From Spongospora subterranea (lineage: Eukaryota > Endomyxa > Phytomyxea > Plasmodiophorida > Plasmodiophoridae), in assembly GCA_900404475.1 (NCBI GenBank), contig OUQQ01000655.1, positions 14,089 through 25,253 of the forward strand: DNA of 11,165 bases. Reading direction: 5' to 3'. Below, piece by piece: positions 6,021 through 11,165 of this stretch. Both the position numbers and the translations under genes were made by a program. Position 1 is the first letter of the stretch. Each line of letters opens with the position of its first letter. The notes under the pieces are model-generated. The model had not been told where the DNA came from, did no database searches, and saw only the letters and a list, made by a program, of their open reading frames with translations.

Positions 6021-7907
6021 ATGAATTCATCGCCCCTTTTAATTGTCGCCGCTATGGCTTTGATGGCTCTCGCATCGTCGGTCGTGGTAATTGTCTGTTC
6101 ATGTCAACGGTGGTTCAGCTATCTCACGATCATTGAAAATCTCAGATGAACGAGACGGCTTCTCCAACGAGTACAACTGTAAGTTTCCACAAATGGGAGT
6201 TCAATCACTTGGTCATTGCCATCAGAATCAGGAGTTGACCGGATTGAAACAAAAGCTTTTTGGTGGCAATTGGCCACAGAACGGCAAGCCTAAAAACTCC
6301 CATCAATTACAGGCCGGAACTGTGTCTGCGATCGGAGACGCATCAAAGGTCAAATCAGCCATAGTAGAGCGTGAAGTTTAATCATTTGACCGTCTCCATT
6401 AGGGTCCCAAACCGAATAAGAATGTTGTCCCTCAGACTATGCAGCCATATCTCGCCGAGGCGATAGCTGAATTATCGGCCGAGCAGATTTTGGTCGGATA
6501 ATTTATTTGCGATCAGCTTCATTTATCTGACATCTGTCAACTGAATCAGAATTTCGCGACAATATATTCCAAGCCCCGTGATCAGCTAACCCCCGAGGTA
6601 TAATTACTGAGAAACGGCCAATAATTGGGTTCGGTTCCGATCATCATCACCATGATATTCACTTTCCAAACCCCATTGGACTATATCTGACTGAACCATC
6701 TGAGAATTTGAAATGTTCAATTTTTGCCAACTGACTAGGTTGTGACGTTTATTCATTTATCCATCTCCAACAGGATCAGGCAATGGTCCCAAATGTTCCA
6801 GAGAGCTTTTCCTACGCGATCTGGATCCTAAGTTCTGGCGACAGTGATCTCAGACAGCAACTCACAACAGTTATTGGGCTGGAAATTGAGGACCAGAAGG
6901 AATTTCTCGATAAATTCGATCAGGTATATCAATCGAGAGACGTATAATTCAATGTGTAATCTCTATCATACTCAGTTGACGTCGAAAACCTTCTCGAAGC
7001 CGATTCAAAACATCGAAAATCTGAAAGAATCGGATGTCAGTTCACCATCATCAATTCCCCAAAATGGAAATCCATCCTCGGTATTGATCGTGTACTACCA
7101 TTATCACAAATGTCTCATGAAAATACTCTGTAGGGTCCGAAACCGAATCAGAATGTTGTCCCTCAGACTATGCAGCCATATGTCTCCGAGGCGATAGTTG
7201 AATTATTGGCCGAGCAGATTTTGGTCGGGCCATTTATCGCAATAATCTTCATTTTCTGACATTTGTCAACTGAATCAGAATGTCGCGACAATATATTCCA
7301 AGTCCCGTGATCAGCTAGCCCCCGAGGTATAATTACTGAGAATCGACCATTAATTGGGTTCGGTCCCGATCATCATCACCATGATATTCACTTGAGAAAC
7401 CCCATTTGACTATATCTGACTGAATCATCTGAGAATTTGAAATGTTCAATTTTTGCACTATATTGTGACGTTTATTCATTTATCCATCTCCAACAGGATA
7501 AGGCAATGCTCCCATTTATATCAGAGGGCCTTTTCCAGGCGTACATGATCCTAATTTCTGGCAACAGTGATCTCAGACAGGATCTCACAACAGCTATTGG
7601 GCTGGAAAAAATTGAGGATCAGAAGGAATTTCTCGATAAATTCGATCAGGTATATCAATCGAGAGACGTATAATTGGGTGTTGTTCAATGTGTAATCTCA
7701 ATTATATTCAGTTGACGTCGAAAACCTTTTCGAAGCCGATTCAAAACATCGAAAATCTGAAGAAATCGGATGTCAGTTCATCATCACCAATTCCCCATAA
7801 TGGAAATCCATCCTCGGTATTGATCGTGAACTACCATGATCACATATGTCTGATGAAAATATCCTCAGGAGGAATCCAATGGCAATGAACCCCATTCCCA
7901 ACCCTGA
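6021..7907 (+). CDS. predicted secreted protein, 12 exons, internal duplication
   Basis: I do not recognise the family. Exons: 6021-6086, 6146-6178, 6232-6348, 6403-6492, 6550-6597, 6774-6923, 6976-7080, 7134-7223, 7279-7326, 7497-7649, 7712-7816, 7869-7907; 347 codons. All eleven introns are GT-AG and phase 0. Nine are 52-62 nt; the other two are 176 and 170 nt. Exon 1 encodes a signal peptide (MNSSPLLIVAAMALMALASS). Exon 3 is Lys/Gln/Gly-rich. Exons 4-7 (131 residues) recur as exons 8-11 (132 residues), each including VVPQTMQPY, ATIYSK, QKEFLDKFDQ and TSKTFSKPIQNIENL. The product is polar and Ser/Asn/Pro-rich between short helical segments, with no later membrane span. The model is supported because exon indels are whole codons while intron indels (2, 10 and 6 nt) are not. 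An AATAAA lies 46 nt after the stop. Confidence 0.8.
6403..7868 (+). repeat. 731-bp tandem duplication within the secreted-protein gene
   Basis: 6403-7133 and 7134-7868 are two copies of a unit holding four exons and four introns. The left edge matches the first base of exons 4 and 8, and the right edge lies at the end of introns 7 and 11. The unduplicated ancestor was therefore probably exons 1-7 followed directly by the last exon. Unit copies differ by substitutions and a few small indels. Confidence 0.95.
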
Positions 7908-7952
7908 AGGGAATGAATCTCGTCACATCGTTGCCCCTTTTGTGCAAAAATC

Positions 7953-7958
7953 AATAAA
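7953..7958 (+). terminator. poly(A) signal AATAAA
   Basis: AATAAA lies 46 nt beyond the TGA at 7905-7907, a fitting place for the end of the 12-exon transcript. Confidence 0.6.
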
Positions 7959-8390
7959 ATGACTTCAATCGCGTCATCAGAGCTGTCCGGAAAATGATGT
8001 TATTTTTTCCAATTGGTATCTTGAACAATGTCCTTGTTTTTGTTCTATGGCGTCTTGGAATTGGCGTACGAGTTTTGATGATAAGTCGATTTATCCTTTG
8101 AGTCGATTGATCAGTTCAACATCCATTCCACTCCTACCGCTGCTTTGACCGACCGGAAATAATCTCAAAGAACCGACCTCTTTCATTGTTTTCGTCACTA
8201 TTCCCTCATGGCATTATCAGCTCAGTTCCCGAACAAATCACCTCAATAGACAAGACAAGTCGCCAGATGTCATCGATCCTGCAATCTGAGATGAACGTCA
8301 GATCAGACATTCAACAGAGCTGTTGATGATATATCCTGAGAGCCGATTAATATCGATTGGCACAGAAAAACGACCAAGTCCCAGCGAACC
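7959..8390. other. intergenic, no supported gene
   Basis: Only short open frames and no recognisable motif occur here. It separates the end of the 12-exon gene from the start of the next plus-strand signal-peptide gene and should contain that gene's promoter. No clear TATA-like element is seen. Confidence 0.5.
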
Positions 8391-8607
8391 ATGGCAATGT
8401 ACTTGAAGGGTGCCCTCTTCGTCCCATTGCTCGCCCTACAACAATCCCCCTTTAACGCGGGAGAACGAGTTATTCCCCTCGAATAAAACTGACGTTGAGA
8501 TGAGCAATCACGGTCATGAGCTCGACTGCAATCGCATTCCAACAAAACTGCAAATTTCCTGTCTAAAGCACCAGCGCAATGGTGTTGAAGAGCATCATCA
8601 GGCGTAA
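8391..8607 (+). CDS. small predicted secreted protein, two exons
   Basis: Exon 1 (8391-8468) encodes 26 residues beginning MAMYLKGALFVPLLALQQ, a basic start plus hydrophobic core typical of a signal peptide. A 52-nt GT-AG intron (8469-8520), phase 0, follows. Exon 2 (8521-8607) encodes 28 residues with two cysteines (LDC and ISC) and ends HHQA. The protein would be 54 residues, about 35 after cleavage. The design matches the start of the gene at 6021: signal exon, then a short phase-0 intron. Alternative splicing from GTCTAA inside exon 2 (41 nt) would open a longer Cys-rich continuation toward 8700, so the 3' end is uncertain. A 171-codon antisense frame (8818-8303) overlaps and cannot be excluded. 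Confidence 0.45.
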
Positions 8608-8865
8608 TTGATCCCCATGCAATCGGGGGAAAAAATATCTTAGATGATGATTGCGCCATGAATCTATCCAACCGTTGCTGCTTCACATGTTCATATACGA
8701 ATTTTTTAAAGAAGCTATGAGTCGATGTAGGTGGTATGGGTCCCACTATCGTCACCGCAATCCTCAATTCAATTGATCTCCAAAAGAGCATTAGGCCGAA
8801 GCAATCCCTGTGTCCCATTGCCTCCTCGTGTCACAAAGTACAAGAAGTCGCGGTAGACACATCAA

Positions 8866-9553
8866 TTGGAAGCAAAAACTCACCAAAATAGGTCATTGGT
8901 CAAGTCTATTGTCATCAAAGCAAAGTGCTGGCTAGGAGTGTTCGCCCTGAATGGGCTGGGAACCATTCCAGTGGAGAAAGAGGAAGAGCTCACCCTTCAT
9001 CAACGAAATGTTTTTGAAAACCGAACTATTGGAATCTTTCTGTATAGCACAACACACAAACTGCGAGACCAAAACAGGTTCGGAAATCGTCTTTGAATGC
9101 TGAACATGTAGAACTGTTGAACGTTCTTGTTCAAGGACAGCAGACCAAACGTAAATCATCAAAAAATGTTCAACGCTGGATTATCAATCATTGATGAAGA
9201 GCATTTGCACCGCCTGGACAAAGAGGATGTCAACCTGTCGTATGCAGATTGGTCTAATTGTTTGCTCACTTCCATGGCAAATTATGTGTATTTGTATAAC
9301 GAGAGAGAAACTACAACATTGTCGCGCCTCAATCGATACAATTCGTCGCAAAATATTCCAATTGAAGGCTGATTCCAATACCCCAGACATCAAAAACGGT
9401 CAAACGGACAAAAGCACAGCAACTCAAACCAAAAATATTCCGTTCATCGACAGTGAAACTGGTTGATATATTCGCATTGTTTACGATGAAGAATTACGAA
9501 ACGGACTTGATCTTGTGGCAATTCTCTTGAAGAATCGTGCTGAACCGTTCCAG
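8866..9553 (+). CDS. exon-like open stretches of an unknown gene, possibly broken
   Basis: I do not recognise this protein. One frame runs 8866-9096, with protein-like pieces such as TIPVEKEEELTLHQRNVFEN. A 66-nt GT-AG intron beginning at GTTCGG (about 9078) can join it in frame to 9144-9372, which includes LHRLDKEDVNLSYADWSNC. From about 9365 a different frame takes over (ADSNTPDIKNGQTDK...FIDSETG). After an in-frame TGA at 9464-9466 it continues YIRIVYDEELRNGLDLVAIL to a CAG/GTTCCA donor at 9553, with a CAG acceptor 47 nt on. Either introns are missed or this is a pseudogene. No signal peptide is visible at its start; it might be the downstream part of the gene at 8391. Confidence 0.3.
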
Positions 9554-10220
9554 GTTCCATTTTATATTGATATATGTGGCGCAGGGTGTATTGGTAGCAG
9601 CAAGTGAAAGGAGCGGCAACAGGAGGAAACTTCCCTGGCATGTTCGCTGATAGTTTCTGCTTCTTACCGATTGTTTCCAATCTTTTATCGATCTCGCTGT
9701 GCGGATTGATCGCTCCTTGCCAGTGTTTTCGGCCACGAAGGCCTTGCACAGTTGAAAATTGCTTTCGCTTCCCATCAAGCTCTCCAATATCGGCATTGCC
9801 ACTGTAAATGGCACAATAGTATCAGGATCGGGAACTGAGCAGCTGCGTCGCCAAAACCGAAGAAGGACGCGTAGGTTCCACCGGAACCTGTAATTCCAAA
9901 GTAGATGAAAAGATGTCCAAAATATTCCAAGTCGTTGTCGTTGCTCAACATCGTAATCGGGTCAGGAGAACCGTCCCAGAGGCATATGCAATCGCAAGGT
10001 GTTCCTCGGGGGAATAGCGGTATGAATAAATCGTCATCAAACACCCATTCAGCTGTACTTAAGCGTGAGGTTGGGTTTCCAATGATGTAGGAACAGCAAA
10101 ATAGGTCAATACGTTCGAACTGGCCGGTATGAGAAACCGTGCACATGAGCTGTATTATCGAGACTTTAAAAAAAGATTCATTGAGTTTGAAGCATGGTTA
10201 ACAACGGCGCCCGAGGGCAT
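9494..10220 (-). CDS. unrecognised multi-exon protein
   Basis: The best supported exon is 10149-9858 on the minus strand. It is rich in Trp, Phe, Tyr, Asp and Gly, with SYIIGNPTSRLSTAEWVFDD and GTPCDCICLWDGSPDP. A 56-nt GT-AG intron (9857-9802, phase 1) joins it to 9801-9668, reading VAMPILESLMGSESNFQ. From there the frame stays open to a stop at 9494, with a GTAAGA donor at 9667 that may end the exon sooner. Upstream, a six-codon first exon starting at the ATG at 10220 fits through a 53-nt phase-0 intron (10202-10150). Otherwise translation starts at 10146. I see no signal peptide and no known family. The 9494-9667 tail overlaps plus-strand exon-like sequence and is doubtful. Confidence 0.45.
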
Positions 10221-10885
10221 TGGTTGTCGTCATTTAAGGGACTTCGAACCTCAACGGAATCGACGCGCAACGCATTTACAAGTGCTGCTCTCGTTCGCTT
10301 TTGCTTTTTACGGGTGGATGTGGGCTGATCATTGATGGCACTTGAGGCGAATTGCCTGTTCAAAATGGGAACCCTGACAACCAGCTTTGCTGGAAATGGT
10401 GATTCACTGCTGTAATGTTTGACCTTCGCTACTAACTTTCTTATGCCGTTTTGATGATCGACTTCGAATAGGGCGCATATTCACCCAGCAATTCTGTTGC
10501 TGCCAGAAGTCGTTCTGTAATTGCTTATTGAGATGGCTGATCGAGGTTATTGGAACAACGTGCGATCCATGATCGACAAGTCCTCATCAAGCTGTTTCAC
10601 CGAACTGATGAGGCCACTTCAAGCACTGTCGCGATTGTGGAAGCGCATCGCTGGCAGTTCTCGACCTGGCTGACAAGTAAGAGGATCATGAGCCATAGTG
10701 TAATCGCCACCAATATTTGCAATGCCCTTCTGTCCAGTTCCATCAAGAACCCCTTCGAATAGGCGATGTTGACGTCAAATAGAGTATCGATCATCAGTGC
10801 TGTCCAAGAAGTGTCTCTTTCGTTGCCTTTTCCTTTTGAGGATGGTCGTGGTTCATCGTGAAATGTTTATACACTGTTATAACAG
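10221..10885. other. undecided region, no supported gene
   Basis: Several overlapping frames are open on both strands: plus 10532-10672 starting MADRGYWNNVRSM, plus 10550-10762, and minus 10794-10597 starting MIDTLFDVNIAYSKGF with a hydrophobic stretch. A clean GTAAGA...CTGTCCAG pair at 10677-10737 (61 nt) suggests a plus-strand intron, but no frame is clearly favoured. The plus frame at 10129-10335 is antisense to the minus-strand gene's 5' end. Confidence 0.4.
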
Positions 10886-11165
10886 CCGGATGACCGCAAG
10901 GCGAGGAACACGCCCTCATTTGAGATGGGTTTGATCGTTCAGGGTCATCCAGTAGTTGAAATCCCCACCGAGACTCTGTCCCTCGATTGTCGTTCTTTGG
11001 TTGAATTAATCGGGATGATTATTTGGGGATTCAGTCGTCACGATGTTGACATCCACATTTCAATATCCAGCCCCCCCGGTTTTGAAAGTCTGTCGACTTC
11101 GGAAAAACTTGCCATACTGCATCAGGTGGCAATATTGTTGGTGTCAGGACCCCTTCTGCTCAAAT
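10886..11165 (+). CDS. partial unknown protein, exon running off the window end
   Basis: I do not recognise this protein. A plus-strand frame is open from a splice-acceptor-like TTATAACAG (ending about 10885) to the last base. The first in-frame ATG is at 10925. It includes HPVVEIPTETLSLDCRSLVE, then an IGMIIWGFSRHDVDIHISIS stretch, SPPGFESLSTSEKL, and a hydrophobic LHQVAILLVSGPLLL. An in-frame TAA just before the acceptor means the exon needs splicing or starts at 10925. It is at least 80 codons without a stop and has no competing long antisense frame. Confidence 0.5.

Noticed and set aside
6493..6549. Frameshift or nonsense mutation making the 12-exon gene a pseudogene
   Set aside because: The TAA at 6499 and the 2-nt length difference between copies both fall inside a GT-AG intron that restores matching frames in both units.
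8303..8818. Minus-strand frame of 171 codons
   Set aside because: Cys/Arg/Ser-rich with no domain or signal peptide. The plus strand offers a signal peptide with a well-placed intron. A frame this long can arise by chance, so it is unproven rather than disproved.
7905..9466. Genome-wide reading of TGA as Trp
   Set aside because: TGA at 7905 is followed by a poly(A) signal at a normal distance, and TGA serves as stop elsewhere; one in-frame TGA at 9464 is not enough.
1..11165. tRNA or rRNA genes
   Set aside because: No B-box-like GGTTCGAATCC with a foldable cloverleaf and no rRNA core sequence was seen by eye on either strand.

Overview
This window looks like an accessory, repeat-rich stretch of a nuclear eukaryotic genome. 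Splice sites recur throughout (GT donors and pyrimidine-AG acceptors), and most introns I can infer are 47-69 nt, usually between codons. AATAAA signals follow two genes, and fossils of eukaryotic transposons (Copia, pogo-like, PIF/Harbinger) are present. Two transposase introns (50 and 54 nt) can be placed because removing them restores the known family reading, so the short-intron rule does not rest only on novel genes. The short introns and moderate GC suggest a protist or another compact-genome eukaryote. I cannot place it further; a perkinsid-like alveolate is only a guess.

Layout. 1-256: 44-bp tandem repeat. 258-610 (-): decayed Copia RNase H. 850-1319 (+): decayed pogo-like DDE transposase. 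1316-1662: first copy of a dispersed repeat ('R'). 1705-3432: mostly undecided, with a tentative three-exon minus-strand gene, a possible FLYWCH zinc-finger fragment and a tentative plus-strand exon pair. 3317-4450 (-): intronless gene for a secreted protein resembling the CmcJ/AsaB/NvfI Fe(II)/2-oxoglutarate oxygenase-like family. Upstream of it lie a 32-bp tandem duplication and a second block of the 44-bp repeat. 4826-5367 (+): truncated PIF/Harbinger transposase, ending where the second copy of R begins.

6021-7907 (+) is the centrepiece: a 12-exon gene, every intron in phase 0, encoding a predicted secreted protein of 347 residues. Four exons with their introns (731 bp) have been tandemly duplicated. 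By hand count the two copies of one 50-codon exon differ far more than the neighbouring introns, and almost all exon changes alter the protein. That pattern suggests diversifying selection, as in effectors or surface/secreted antigens.

8391-8607 (+) is a small secreted protein of the same design: a signal-peptide exon, a 52-nt phase-0 intron, then the mature part. 8866-9553 (+) holds exon-like pieces with an in-frame TGA. 9494-10220 (-) is an unrecognised multi-exon gene. 10886-11165 (+) is an exon running off the end of the window. No operon or shared pathway is implied. The common theme is genes for secreted proteins embedded in transposon debris.
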